Shown here one piece after another: positions 26,061 to 36,252 of a DNA stretch of 64,000 nucleotides. Under the pieces are notes generated by a model. It was given only the letters and a program-made list of their open reading frames with translations, made no database searches and was not told the DNA's origin. Source of the stretch: Allonocardiopsis opalescens (GTDB lineage: Bacteria > Actinomycetota > Actinomycetes > Streptosporangiales > Streptosporangiaceae); the NCBI RefSeq assembly GCF_003002095.1, contig NZ_PVZC01000003.1, positions 310,001-374,000 on the forward strand, written 5' to 3'. The number at the start of each line of letters is the position of its first letter. Position 1 is the stretch's first letter. A program made the position numbers and the translations under genes.

Positions 26061-26825
26061 ATCAATCAAGCGGTTCGTCGATGCCTCCGCTTGCGTGCCG
26101 ACAAGCCCCTGGCGTGGCAGCCCGCTCGGCCGTGGGATCGGAGCTGCCGGCGGCGGCAAGCCGATCGCAGCGGAGCGGCGGACGGAAGCCGCTCGCCGCT
26201 CCGCTGCGCGGCCGTCAGCCGTGCGAGCGACGGCGAGGCGCCCGCCACGCCGCCGTGGAACCGCGCCGGCACCCTGCCGCCGCGTGCCGATTCTCCCTGC
26301 GCGCGGACGCTGCGGAGAGCGCGGTCGGGTCAGGCCGTGGGAGGGCCCGACCCGTCATGCGGCGGCCCTCTCGCCGCGGGCCGGACGCGGCACCCGGCGG
26401 GGGTTGATCAGGATCAGCGTCGTGGCGACGGCGAGCAGGGACAGCGCGGCCGAGGCGGTGAGAACGGCCCGGGTGCCGGAATGCGCCGCCGACCAGGAAA
26501 AGCGTGATGGTCCTGTGTCAGGTCGTGTGACCGGCCGAGGACCAGGCGTATTGGCGGCGTTCCCGTGGAGGATTCGCTCGGTCAGTGCGGATAGGCGATC
26601 CGTGGTTCGAGTCTGCATCTCGACGGCGCCAAGGATCGCGAACAATAGCGACTGTGATCGGAGGAATCGCGAGTGGAACTCTCCGTTATGGCTTATCTCG
26701 ACGAGCTCGTCAGGCCAAGGTTCGACGGCAAGGACTGACTCCCGGCACCGCTTGGCGAGGCTCATTCCAAGTGGCGTGTCGCCCAGAGGTCGTGAGGCAC
26801 TCAGGGTTCACACCTCTGGTACGTC
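26061..26825. other. Region without an intact gene
   Basis: Contains an MFS C-terminal remnant at 26355-26510. Open frames elsewhere are Arg/Ala-rich shadows. 26500-26820 is of mixed composition with short frames I do not recognise. Confidence 0.5.
26355..26510 (-). pseudogene. MFS transporter C-terminal remnant
   Basis: About 50 residues ending in a membrane helix and basic tail (SAAHSGTRAVLTASAALSLLAVATTLILI). They resemble the final helix of drug-efflux MFS proteins. It lies upstream of the N-terminal MFS fragment, so the two cannot be halves of one gene in present order without rearrangement. Confidence 0.5.
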
Positions 26826-27464
26826 TTACTCGGGCCACTCGTTGGACTGAATGATCTCCACGAAGTTCTCGCGCTGGAACGACGGGTCGAAGTGGGCGAG
26901 AACGTCGTCGTTCATGGTGCCGAAGGTGGTCTGCGGCCGGTCGGCCATGCCGTCGTAGAACGCCTGGACGATCTTCTTCTTGAAGTCGGGGCGGGGGTGT
27001 GCGGCGACGACTTCTGCGCGCTGCTGGTCGGTGATCTGGTCGAGATCGAATCCGAGGACGTCGGTCTCGACGCCGAGGGTGACGACGGCGGTCTCGGGGG
27101 CGAGGTGCATGGGGACTTCGGGGGTGGTGTGCAGGGCGATGGCGAGCCACACGTCGCGGGCTTCCTTCTCGGAGCGGCCGTGATCGCGCAGGAAGGCATA
27201 CGCGGCCTCGGCACCGTCGAGTTCGAAGCGCCGATCGGTTGTGCGGTAGGCGCTTGTCAGGCCAAGGTCGTGGAACAGTCCGCCGACGTAGGCCAGTTCG
27301 GGGTCCACGTCGATGCCGCGCGCCTTCGACTTGAGCATTCCCCAGAGGAAGACGCGGCGCGAGTGATGGAAGATCGTGTCGTCTGCGGCCTCGCGGACCA
27401 GCGCGGTCGCGTCGCGGACGAGGGCGGTGTCGGGAATCGTGATCCCGGCGATCGTGTCAGGCAT
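26826..27464 (-). CDS. HD-domain metal-dependent hydrolase
   Basis: 212 residues from the ATG at 27464, after AAGGAG. HD signature: His in IFHHSRRVFLWG, HD in YVGGLFHDLGLT, and later helices with IALHTTPEVPMHLAPETAVVTLGVETDVLG. This resembles cyanamide-hydratase-like and other single-domain HD phosphohydrolases. Substrate unknown. A GlxA-type regulator gene is next upstream on the same strand and may control it. Confidence 0.85.
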   Translation of the reverse strand: MPDTIAGITIPDTALVRDATALVREAADDTIFHHSRRVFLWGMLKSKARGIDVDPELAYVGGLFHDLGLTSAYRTTDRRFELDGAEAAYAFLRDHGRSEKEARDVWLAIALHTTPEVPMHLAPETAVVTLGVETDVLGFDLDQITDQQRAEVVAAHPRPDFKKKIVQAFYDGMADRPQTTFGTMNDDVLAHFDPSFQRENFVEIIQSNEWPE

Positions 27465-27733
27465 GAAGCTCCTTGGATGCGTGTCGGTGCGGTCCGCCCG
27501 GAGGACGGACATCTCCACAGTCGCGGATCGAGCGTGCGCGTCGTGAGCGTCTGAACTGACCGAGACTCCACAGAATCGGACATCCTGCTGCAGAATCAGC
27601 TGGTCACGCCTCTGGTGAGCGTGACGCGGACTGCTCGTGTCCGAGGACCCGGAGGAGGGCGAGCATCGTCGTCCTCGCGCTCATCGCGGCGACCGGGATC
27701 GGCCTCGCCCGCACCGGGCGGAGGAACTGACGA

Positions 27734-28726
27734 CTACCGCCCGCGCATAGCCGAAACCTCATCGGGCCATGCTGTGCCGAACTGGCGTTGGTGGCGGCTC
27801 GGCGGCAACCCATACTCGCGGACGAAGACCCGGCGGAACGTCTCGGTGCTTCCGAACCCTGCGAGCCGAGCCGTCTGGGACACGTTGTGTCCTTCATCGA
27901 GCAGGATGCGTGCGCGATCCAGGCGCATCTGCTCAACGAATCGCGAGGGCGAGACGCCGAGTTCGGTCGCGAAAAGGCGCCGCAGGTGCCGGGCCGTGAC
28001 GCCGGCTCCTGCCGCCAGGGAGTCCACGGTGTGATCGGCGGCCGGGTCGCCCGTGATGACGTCAACAACGGTCTTCAGCACTGGCTGCTGCGGGATCGGC
28101 GCACGAAGCGGAGCGGAGTACTGCGACTGCCCGCCCGGCCGCTGCAAGTACAGGACGAGCTCGCGGGCGATCGAGCGCGCCAGGCCCGGCCCGTGATCGG
28201 CCTCGACGAGCGCGAGGGTCAGATCCAGGCCGGCGGACACGCCGGCCGAGGTGAACACGTCGCCGTCTGCGACGTAGATCGCATCGGGGAGTACCTCGAC
28301 ATCCGGGAATGCGCGCTCCAGTAGCCCGGCATGCCGCCAGTGGGTCGTCGCCCGTCGACCATTGAGGAGTCCCGCCTGAGCAAGAACGAACGCCCCAGTG
28401 CAGACAGATGCCACGCGAGTCGCCAGGGAGGCGAGGTGCCGTGCGGAGCCAAGGAGCGACGCCCCGATGGGCCGATCGACCAACCGATCTCCACCGGCGA
28501 CGATCAGCGTATCCACACGCTCGGGCACGGTTGCGGGTCCCGTCACCTGCAGTCTCGTACCGATGGACGTGGTAACGGCATCACCGCTGGGCGAAACGAA
28601 CCGCAGCCGATAGTGTGCGCCTGCGCGGTTCGCTTCGGCAAGGACCTCCGCGGGTCCCGACACATCCAGCAGTTTGACATCGTCGAAGACGAGAAAGACG
28701 ACCTCGTGGAATGTCGGGGTGGGCAT
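27734..28726 (-). CDS. GlxA-family regulator (DJ-1/PfpI plus AraC HTH)
   Basis: 330 residues from the ATG at 28726. The DJ-1/PfpI-like domain (about 1-175) holds the nucleophile-elbow-like SVCTGAFVLAQAGLL. The AraC-type double helix-turn-helix (about 215-315) reads VDSLAAGAGVTARHLRRLF...GHNVSQTARLAGFGSTETFRRVFVREYG. Such proteins activate amidase or nitrilase-like catabolic genes; the HD protein downstream is the only close candidate target. Confidence 0.9.
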   Translation of the reverse strand: MPTPTFHEVVFLVFDDVKLLDVSGPAEVLAEANRAGAHYRLRFVSPSGDAVTTSIGTRLQVTGPATVPERVDTLIVAGGDRLVDRPIGASLLGSARHLASLATRVASVCTGAFVLAQAGLLNGRRATTHWRHAGLLERAFPDVEVLPDAIYVADGDVFTSAGVSAGLDLTLALVEADHGPGLARSIARELVLYLQRPGGQSQYSAPLRAPIPQQPVLKTVVDVITGDPAADHTVDSLAAGAGVTARHLRRLFATELGVSPSRFVEQMRLDRARILLDEGHNVSQTARLAGFGSTETFRRVFVREYGLPPSRHQRQFGTAWPDEVSAMRGR

Positions 28727-28740
28727 GCGTGCCTCCGCGT

Positions 28741-29215
<475 letters not shown>

Positions 29216-29264
29216 TGCATATTCCTGCCGATACCGATTGTGACTATGCCTCTAATATGTTGGT

Positions 29265-30182
29265 GTGGGCGATGCGCTGCTGCTTGAGTTCTCCGATCTC
29301 CTTCGACGCCATGCGAGGTCCGATCTTTCGACACCGCTGGAGGGGGTGACGATCTGCAAGATGGATGACACGGACGTGCTCAGCGCGTCGATGTCCGGCA
29401 CGGTCTTCGCCGCGATGGCTGAGGGCTGCAAGCGGCTCGCGGTCGCCGATCGTGTCTACGAATACCGAGCGGGCCAGCATCTGGTCGCCCCCATCGATCT
29501 GCCGGTGACCGGTCAGGCCATCGGCGCGACTCCGAGCAGCCCGACCCTGGGATTCGGCATGGCGCTCGAACCGGCCGCGATCGCGGAGGTTCTGTTGGCC
29601 GCCGGCCCGGGTGATCTTCCGCGTACGAGCGGTCGAGCCCGCCTGGGCATGGTTGTCGGGGAGACGTCGCATGAACTGCTCGATGCGATCGTGAGACTGC
29701 TCCGGCTGCTCGATCGGCCACAGGACCGCCGGGTGCTGGCCCCCGTGTACAAGCGTGAGATCCTCTGGCGCCTCATGACCGGCGATCAAGGAGACGTCGT
29801 CCGTCAACTCGGCCTGGCAGACAGCGGCCTGAGCAGCGTCGCTCACGCCGCGCAGTGGATCCGGGAGAACTACCACCAGAGTTTCAAGGTCCAGGATCTC
29901 GCGCGCATGGCGAACACGAGCGTGTCAGCGTTCCACCGGAACTTCCAGGCCGTCACGTCCATGAGCCCGATCCAGTTCCAGAAGCATGTGAGGCTGCAAG
30001 CCGCGCGGTTGATGCTGCTCAACGAACCCAACGACGTCACCGGGGTCGCCCACCGTGTCGGGTACGGAAGCTCCACGCAGTTCAGCCGCGAGTACCGGCG
30101 CCAGTTCGGCACGTCGCCCAGCGCGGACGTCGCCCGTTTCCATCAGGCGGGGTCCCGTCCTCCGCAGTCGGCGCTCCCATAG
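29265..30182 (+). CDS. AraC-family regulator (AraC_N type)
   Basis: 305 residues, GTG start at 29265 without a strong ribosome site. An N-terminal AraC_N ligand domain (about 10-160, CKRLAVADRVYEYRAGQHLVAPIDLPV) is followed by a C-terminal HTH (about 190-290, FKVQDLARMANTSVSAFHRNFQAVTSMSPIQFQKHVRLQAAR). Members of this group often activate an adjacent alcohol or aldehyde dehydrogenase; here the aldehyde dehydrogenase gene follows 277 bp downstream. Confidence 0.9.
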   Translation: MGDALLLEFSDLLRRHARSDLSTPLEGVTICKMDDTDVLSASMSGTVFAAMAEGCKRLAVADRVYEYRAGQHLVAPIDLPVTGQAIGATPSSPTLGFGMALEPAAIAEVLLAAGPGDLPRTSGRARLGMVVGETSHELLDAIVRLLRLLDRPQDRRVLAPVYKREILWRLMTGDQGDVVRQLGLADSGLSSVAHAAQWIRENYHQSFKVQDLARMANTSVSAFHRNFQAVTSMSPIQFQKHVRLQAARLMLLNEPNDVTGVAHRVGYGSSTQFSREYRRQFGTSPSADVARFHQAGSRPPQSALP

Positions 30183-30459
30183 GTGGGATCGTCCGAGCGA
30201 CCGCCGGCAAACCGGGCCAAGACCTGCAGGATCGTGCATGGGTGCAAGAGGATCGTGATGTTCCAGATCCTGTTCTGCGGGTTCCATGGATCGAGCGAGA
30301 GAGCGTCACCATGACCAGCGAGCTTGATGACGAGCCATGCCCTTCAGGAATGGCTGAGCGTCGACGTGCTGGCGTCCATCGTGGGGTGCGCCCTATCGCA
30401 GAACCAAGAGGTCGCTCGAACACCACCCTGAGTTCGGCGGCACGATAGGAGGAACACCC

Positions 30460-31881
30460 GTGGGAATCAATGTGATCGACAAGATCTACGTCAACGGCGA
30501 GTTCGTGACTCCGCACGGTACCGAGATGTTCGATCTGTTCAACCCTGCCATCGGGCAGGTCATCGGCCAGGTCCAGCTTGCTGACGAGGTCGACACCCAG
30601 GCCGCGGTCGCCGCCGCCAAGGCCGCCCTGCCGGCGTGGTCGGCGACGACCCGCGAGGAGCGGATCGACGCCCTGCGACGCATGCGAGACGCCGTCACCG
30701 TCAGGCGCGACGAACTGCTCGAGGCCGTCCGCCTCGAGTACGGGGCGCCCGTCCGAAACGAGTGGATGGTCGACAGCGCCATCGGCGCGTTCGAGGACAT
30801 GATCACGACGCTGGAGACCTTCGAGTTCACCCGGCAGGTGGGCAATACGACCGTCGAGATGGCGCCGGTCGGTGTCGCCGGCCTGATCAGCCCCTGGAAC
30901 GCGGACGCGTTCTTCATCGCCGACAAGATCGCGACCGCACTCGCCGGCGGGAACACGGTCGTCATGAAGCCGAGCGAGATGAGCGCGACCCAGACCCGGG
31001 TCATGACCGAGGCGTTGCACGATGCCGGCCTGCCCGCCGGTGTCTTCAACATCGTGACGGGCCGTGGCGACGTGGTCGGGAGCACGATCACCCGGCACCC
31101 CGACGTGCCCAAGATCTCCTTCACCGGCTCGACGTCCGTCGGTAAGTCGATCTTCCGCGACTCGGCGGACCTGGTGAAGAACCTCACGCTGGAGCTCGGC
31201 GGCAAGTCCCCGTCGATCATCCTCGACGACGCCGACATGAGCACTGCGATGTTCGGTGCGCTCGCCTCCGGGTTCGTCAACAGCAGCCAGGCATGCGTCG
31301 CGGGCACACGAATCCTGGTCCCGGTGTCGCGGTACGAGGAGGCACTCACCGCGGCCGTCGAACAGCTCGCCGACTTTCCGGTCGGGGACCCGGCCGACCC
31401 TGCCACCGTGATCGGGCCCATGGTCAGCCAGAAGCAGTGGGAGCGGGTCCAGGGGTACATCGCACGCGGGGTCGAGGAGGGCGCCCGGCTGCTGGCCGGC
31501 GGTCCCGGCAAGCCCGAAGGTCTGCCGGACGGCTACTTCGTGCGTCCGACCCTGTTCGCCGACGTCACGAACGACATGACCATCGCCCGTGAGGAGATCT
31601 TCGGCCCGGTGCTCTCGATCATCGCGTACACCGACGAGGAGAACGCCGTCGAGATCGCCAACGACACCGACTACGGCCTCCACGGATACGTGTTCTCCGC
31701 AGACCAGGAGCGCGCCAAGCGCATCGCCTCGCGGATCGAGGCGGGTCGTGTCTCGATCAACGGCGGCCAGGAAGGGGTCTCGACCTTGCCCTTCGGAGGG
31801 TTCAAGCAGTCGGGGATCGGCCGCGAGTACGGCGTCGCCGGGCTCGAAGGGTTCCTCGAGACCCGCTCGGTGTTGGTGTGA
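30460..31881 (+). CDS. NAD(P)-dependent aldehyde dehydrogenase
   Basis: 473 residues. GTG start after AGGAGGAAC. Complete ALDH motifs: PWNADAFF and KPSEMSA (cofactor Lys), FTGSTSVGK, catalytic Glu in LELGGKSPSII and nucleophile Cys in NSSQACVAGTRI, then EEIFGPVLS and PFGGFKQSGIGREYG. It oxidises an aldehyde to an acid; the substrate is unknown. A very strong hairpin follows the stop. Confidence 0.93.
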   Translation: MGINVIDKIYVNGEFVTPHGTEMFDLFNPAIGQVIGQVQLADEVDTQAAVAAAKAALPAWSATTREERIDALRRMRDAVTVRRDELLEAVRLEYGAPVRNEWMVDSAIGAFEDMITTLETFEFTRQVGNTTVEMAPVGVAGLISPWNADAFFIADKIATALAGGNTVVMKPSEMSATQTRVMTEALHDAGLPAGVFNIVTGRGDVVGSTITRHPDVPKISFTGSTSVGKSIFRDSADLVKNLTLELGGKSPSIILDDADMSTAMFGALASGFVNSSQACVAGTRILVPVSRYEEALTAAVEQLADFPVGDPADPATVIGPMVSQKQWERVQGYIARGVEEGARLLAGGPGKPEGLPDGYFVRPTLFADVTNDMTIAREEIFGPVLSIIAYTDEENAVEIANDTDYGLHGYVFSADQERAKRIASRIEAGRVSINGGQEGVSTLPFGGFKQSGIGREYGVAGLEGFLETRSVLV

Positions 31882-32386
31882 GCATGTGCACCGCCATCGG
31901 GCAACGCGGACCGAGGAGCTGATGGGTCGGGTGGGACGCGCTGTACGTCCCACCCGACCCATCGGCGTATGGCAAGACACCCGGGACGCCCGGCTGAGCA
32001 CGAATGAGGGCGTGGTGGGCGTCCCATGCGCGGTCGAGCGCGTCGGAGCCGGGTCGGCACAGGGCGGCCGGCACGGCGGTGACCGCCTGCTCCCACGGTT
32101 CCCCGGCGTGGTGGTCTCCACCAGCGCCTGGCCTGGTCGACGCGCGGTGCTCTCGCTGCCCAGGTACGCCTCGACCGGCGACGACTCCGACCTGGCCGGG
32201 GTTCACGGGCCTTCTCCCGAGTGGAGGTGCCTCCGACCGGGGGCGCAGGGCGCTGTGGAGGGAGAGCCTGGGAGCGTGGTCGCCCATGGCCCACAGGTAC
32301 AGGCGTTCGCGCAGGCGGAGGCGGCGGGTCCGGGCCTCCTCGGTGAGGTGGCGGCGGATGTCGTCGACGGTGAGCCATTCGCGGAC
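31882..32386. other. Region without an intact gene after the aldehyde dehydrogenase
   Basis: Holds the 18-bp-stem terminator. On the minus strand, coding-like fragments remain: LTVDDIRRHLTEEARTR near 32370 and WEQAVTAVPAALCRPGSDA near 32080. They are in one frame but of unrecognised family, probably debris continuous with the broken TPR gene. Confidence 0.45.
31922..31964. terminator. Strong hairpin terminator of the aldehyde dehydrogenase gene
   Basis: A perfect 18-bp inverted repeat (GATGGGTCGGGTGGGACG and its complement) with a 7-nt loop, 40 bp after the stop. Confidence 0.85.
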
Positions 32387-33213
32387 CTAACCGGCCCCTG
32401 CGGTGTTCCCCAGGGCCTCCAGGGTCACGGCGAGGGCCGCGCAGATCGCGCGCAGGTTCTCGTCGGCCGCCTCCACGTGCCGGTGGTGGATCTCCACGGC
32501 CTCCACGAGCTGCGCGCCCAGGGCGCCCAGGGCCGGGGCCAGGTCGAGTCCGGGATCGTCCCGGGCGCACGCGCGCAGGGTCCCCACCGCCTCCTGGAAG
32601 GCGGCCAGCGCCTCGTCCGGCTGCCCCGCCTCGCCGAGGTGCAGGCCCAGGCTGGTCGGCGCGTCGCCCAGGATGATCATGTGGTGGCCCCGCTGGTCCG
32701 GGTCGGTCTCGGCCAAGCGCCGCTGGATGGCGACGGCCTCGCGGGTCGGCGGGACGGCCCGCTCCGGCGCCCCCGACGAAGCGAGCAGGGCGCCGAGTTC
32801 GACCAGGGCGATGACCAGGTCCGTCGCGTGCGCTCGGGGTCCTCGTCCGCCATCCGACGGCGCCCGGCGACCTCCTCCTCGATCAGCGACAGCGTGAACT
32901 CCCACCGCCGCGCGATCCCCTCGTCGTGGTCCGGCTCGGCCACCGCGGCGGCCGGCGCGAACGCCTCCGCACGATCCAGGTCCGGGTGCTCGGCCAGCAG
33001 GTCCTCCAGCCGCGGCCGCCACCCGGCCACGAGCTGCTCGCGCGCCACGTCGGGCTCGGAGGCCCGGGTCACGAGCCCGTTGTCCCCGTCCAGCCGGGCC
33101 TGCACGGCCGGCCGCGCTTGCGGATCGCGCCCGAACAGCCGCAGGACCCGCCCCTGGACGCTCGTCCACGCCTGGGTGGCCATCGCGGTGACGATGGTGC
33201 TCGCCCCGGTCAT
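32387..33213 (-). pseudogene. Frameshifted tetratricopeptide-repeat protein
   Basis: Starts at the ATG at 33213 (MTGASTIVTAMATQAWTSVQG), a leader found in many actinobacterial hypothetical proteins. It continues to MADEDPER near 32840, where the coding frame jumps; the other frame carries on with HATDLVIALVELGALLAS and two TPR-like repeats (RAVPPTREAVAIQRRLAE, QPDEALAAFQEAVGTLRA). The shift near 32827-32836 is either a real lesion or a sequencing error. If corrected it would be about 275 residues. Function unknown; TPRs suggest protein binding. Confidence 0.6.
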
Positions 33214-33600
33214 GGCCGGTTCTCTGGCCTCCTCGAACGTGGTCCCTCCCGGCGACGCCGCGCGGCCGATGACGCCGGCTCCGTGCGGGAACGCTACCGC
33301 CGGCCGCGGCCCCCGGCAGCTTTCCCACAGTGACAAAACGCTGGCGCCCGTGACCGGTTCCGGCACCCGGTGACCGCCTGGGGGACCGGTGCCGTTCGTC
33401 GCCGGGTGGACAGGAACCAGCGCTCGGTGGAGCCGGGAAGGCCGCAGTCAGGAGAGTCCGCCCTGGACGGCGGGCGCGTGGGCGCCACTCCTCGGCCGGC
33501 CCGTCGAGGACCACCGAAGCGACCCGCCCGCCGCCGCACGCGCGGGCGAGCGCGTTGCCGGCCTGATGCGCGTCCCGGTCGGTGGAGCTGGTCCGGCCTC
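33214..33600. other. Region without an intact gene
   Basis: Only Arg/Pro/Ala-rich frames. A minus-strand stretch near 33480-33570 (TDRDAHQAGNALARA, GRVASVVLDGPAEEW) looks like coding debris of an unknown family. Confidence 0.4.
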
Positions 33601-34599
33601 TCAACAAGCGCGCGGGAGATCCTGGCGGTCCAGGAGGGCGGTGCCCAGCGGGGTGATGCTGTGCAGGACGTGTTGGCGTTCGCGGTTGGAGCTGACCAAT
33701 CCCGCTTCGCGAAGGGTGCGGGCGTGCTGGCTCGCCGCTGCGGACGAGACGCCGAGCACGCGTCCGAGCTCTGTTGTGGTGCACCCTGAAGCGATGGCCT
33801 CCAAGGCCCTGGCCCGCGTGGCTCCGAGCAACTGCGCGAGCGCACCGGCGTCACGCTCCGACGCGGGGAAGCGCACGGTGCCGTTGTGCAACGGATAAGC
33901 GAGCACGGGCGGTAGTTCGGGGTCGGCGAGTGTGATCGAGTGTCGGGTGCAGAAGTAGGCCGGGATGAGACGCAGCCCGCGGCCCCGCAGGTGCAAATCG
34001 CGGGAGAACGGATAGGTGACGTGCAGGATCGGCGGCTCCCAGCGCATCAGCGGCCTGAAGCTGTGGAGCAGTCCGTCGATTCCGCCATCGAGAAGCGCCC
34101 TGGTCCGTCGTAGCCGGTCGGCGTCGATTTCGCTGCGGATCTGCAATTCGTACGGCGCGATCACGTACCGGTGGTAGGTACCCAGCATCGCGCCGAATTC
34201 CCGTCGCGCCGTTCGCCCGCCTGTGGCCAGGCTCCAGACCCACCTCGGCGTACCCGTGAGGGCGTCGAGCCGACGTAGTTCGCTGTGGATGCGCTGGGGC
34301 GGAGTCTCGACCACTGAACTTATCTGCCCCGAAATCTCCTCTGTCTCGCGCCAAGGCGTCAAGAAATCAGGGGTGTACCCCGCATGCGGTGCCAGCGAGC
34401 ACACTGCGGAACAGATATTCCGGACAGATCGATTTTCGGTCATGCGCTCTCGAACAGTTGCATACCAAACGTTGTAAGGAGCGCGTCCGCGGCGTGTTTG
34501 GAGCAGGTGGGAGCTCAGAATGATCTCCCACATGGCGTCCGGTGCTGAGTCGATTCGGACTCGACCGATATCCTCGGGCGTGAAGTGGATACGCAGCAT
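33601..34599 (-). CDS. Winged-helix (ArsR-like) transcriptional regulator with N-terminal extension
   Basis: 332 residues. The C-terminal 90 residues are an ArsR-type winged helix (LLGATRARALEAIASGCTTTELGRVLGVSSAAASQHARTLREAGLVSS). The N-terminal 240 residues match the long uncharacterised domain common in actinobacterial ArsR-like regulators (begins LRIHFTPEDIGRVRI, a typical start). No metal-binding Cys pair is visible, so metal sensing is unlikely. No obvious target gene is adjacent. Confidence 0.88.
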   Translation of the reverse strand: MLRIHFTPEDIGRVRIDSAPDAMWEIILSSHLLQTRRGRAPYNVWYATVRERMTENRSVRNICSAVCSLAPHAGYTPDFLTPWRETEEISGQISSVVETPPQRIHSELRRLDALTGTPRWVWSLATGGRTARREFGAMLGTYHRYVIAPYELQIRSEIDADRLRRTRALLDGGIDGLLHSFRPLMRWEPPILHVTYPFSRDLHLRGRGLRLIPAYFCTRHSITLADPELPPVLAYPLHNGTVRFPASERDAGALAQLLGATRARALEAIASGCTTTELGRVLGVSSAAASQHARTLREAGLVSSNRERQHVLHSITPLGTALLDRQDLPRAC

Positions 34600-34962
34600 C
34601 TCTCCCCCAGAAGATGATCACTGTCGTATCGGCTGTACGCCACCAAGGGTCGCATGAATTTGTCGGTAGACACGGAAGGCGGTGCGATGGCCGGCTGACC
34701 ACATCCGGACCTGGTGCCCGGTGATTCGTTTACACGAACCAACTTCGCGGATTTCACCTCGTTGATATTCTGCTTCCGTCCACGCCGAAACATGACGTGA
34801 TGAATTCGGGCGTCTTAGCCGAGGCGTCCGGTGAGTGGGACACGTCCCGGTCGACGCGGTGCTGGTGGTCCGTCACCTCTGCGGTTGAGGAACATTCAAG
34901 AAGAATCGGTACAGGTTTTACCCGTACCGATTCTCCTCACGGCCGAATAGTCGGCTCTTGCT
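34600..34962. other. Region without a gene
   Basis: Comparatively AT-rich, no convincing frame. It contains the hairpin at 34902-34934. Confidence 0.5.
34902..34934. terminator. Hairpin terminator of the secreted-protein gene
   Basis: A perfect 11-bp inverted repeat (AGAATCGGTAC / GTACCGATTCT) with an 11-nt loop, 29 bp past the stop of the minus-strand gene. Confidence 0.75.
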
Positions 34963-35301
34963 CTAGCGGATGCGGTAGGCGCTGACCCAATTGCCAATCG
35001 ACCTGTAGCCGGACCTGTCGACGACGATCGCACCCCCGGTGCAGTCGTGGTTGTCCCACAGCTCCACCACGCGGCTGCTCTCGGTTCGGGCGGAATTGAT
35101 CCTGTCGTTCCAGCCGGAGCCGACGTAGTAGCACTGGCCGACGTTTCCGTTGAGCCAGGTGTTCGGACCTTCGAAGTCCGTGTAGTCGTAGACGTGGACG
35201 CCACGGACCTGCGGCGCGGCGCTGGCCGGCGCCGCTGACAGCGCGGCCATCCCCAAGACGGCCACCGTGGCCATCATCGTCATCGTTGTCTTCCTCAACA
35301 C
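34963..35301 (-). CDS. Secreted small protein, peptidase inhibitor I36/crystallin-like
   Basis: 112 residues. GTG at 35301 after AAGGGG; the ATG at 35283 is an alternative. A signal peptide (MATVAVLGMAALSAAPASAA) is followed by about 83 mature residues with the beta/gamma-crystallin-like pattern of the Streptomyces metalloproteinase inhibitor family: YDYTDFEG, one strand with CYYVGSGWNDRINSAR, then VELWDNHDCTGG and a final GNWVSAYRIR. Two Cys probably form a disulfide. Predicted extracellular. Inhibitor function is inferred from family only. Confidence 0.82.
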   Translation of the reverse strand: MLRKTTMTMMATVAVLGMAALSAAPASAAPQVRGVHVYDYTDFEGPNTWLNGNVGQCYYVGSGWNDRINSARTESSRVVELWDNHDCTGGAIVVDRSGYRSIGNWVSAYRIR

Positions 35302-35666
35302 AGCGACCCCTTACAGGAATCGTCGGTGGCGGTCGCCACCGACCATCCCGATGGTCACGGATTCCCCCGCCACCCAGGAAGGCCTTTCAGTCCACCCTGA
35401 AAACCGCAGGTCACAGCCAACGGCGCCCCGCACGGCACCTCTTCTCCTCTCAGAGTGCGTTAAGCGAGCTGATGCCCCTTCGTCGTTGCGGTCGGTTGGA
35501 CGAGGTCTGCTGGCCGGTCAGCCGCCGTTCGGCCTGCGGGCGCGGCTGGCGCGGACACCGGACCGCTGGTGAGCAGGTTCTCTGCGTATACCGCGACTGA
35601 GTTGGTCACGGTCGGCCCGGTGTCCGCGGCGTCGGGCTTCACGCCGTAGGAGCTATACCCGGACTC
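35302..35666. other. Region without a gene
   Basis: Promoter of the secreted-protein gene and otherwise no supported feature. Confidence 0.5.
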
Positions 35667-36155
35667 CTACCGTCGAAGGTCCTGTCGAAGGTCGGTCGTC
35701 GCGGGACCGGCTGGGACGGCGGGGGTTCGAGGCCATGTCCAGGCGGAGCGCAGGATGAACGCCAGGAGCAGCACCTCGATTCCGATGGAGAGGCCGTAGA
35801 AGGGGGCCCAGTCCCAGGACTCCCCTACCGCGTTGAACGCCGAGTAGGGGATGTAGAGCGATGCAACGACGAGGTTCGTGGCGCGGTTCACCCGGGCGGG
35901 CAGCGTCATGGAGAACATCACCATCAGGGCCGGGATCGCCACGGACGCGAGCATAATGGTCAACAGCGTCGGGCTGATGTCGAACTCGAAGATGACGCCG
36001 GCCAGGATGTTGTCGACGGTGCCAGGCTTGTAAAGGTGGAAGTAGTCGACGTAGATGTAGAGGAACATGAAGCTGGTCCATGCGGCGGCGAGCTTGGCCT
36101 GCACGGGGACCGGCGGGTTGTCGAGCAGGTCCGGGGTTCTCGTCCGGGTGGTCAT
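35667..36155 (-). CDS. DUF6326-type membrane protein
   Basis: 162 residues from the ATG at 36155, after AAGAAG. Four transmembrane helices (starting AAWTSFMFLYIYVDYFHLY, then LLTIMLASVAIPALMVMFSM, NLVVASLYIPYSAFNAVG and LSIGIEVLLLAFILRSAWTW). The KLAAAWTSFMFLYIYVDYFHLYKPG-type first helix is typical of the DUF6326 family. Function unknown. It lies next to the broken quinone reductase gene and a TetR gene, whose regulon it probably shared. Confidence 0.82.
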   Translation of the reverse strand: MTTRTRTPDLLDNPPVPVQAKLAAAWTSFMFLYIYVDYFHLYKPGTVDNILAGVIFEFDISPTLLTIMLASVAIPALMVMFSMTLPARVNRATNLVVASLYIPYSAFNAVGESWDWAPFYGLSIGIEVLLLAFILRSAWTWPRTPAVPAGPATTDLRQDLRR

Positions 36156-36252
36156 CGGTTCTTCTTTCGATAGGAGCGGTCCGTCCGCCGGAGTGGCGGC
36201 AGGTTGGGGCGTACATACGCACGGGGTTGGATCGTTCTCGTCGGTCCGGTCG

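Noticed and set aside
26044-26850. Plus-strand open frame beginning inside Zur box 3
   Set aside because: Its first codons are the operator itself and the rest is Arg/Ala/Pro-rich without homology.
27620-27731. Plus-strand hydrophobic tail (IVVLALIAATGIGLA) as another transporter remnant
   Set aside because: Too short and isolated to assign.
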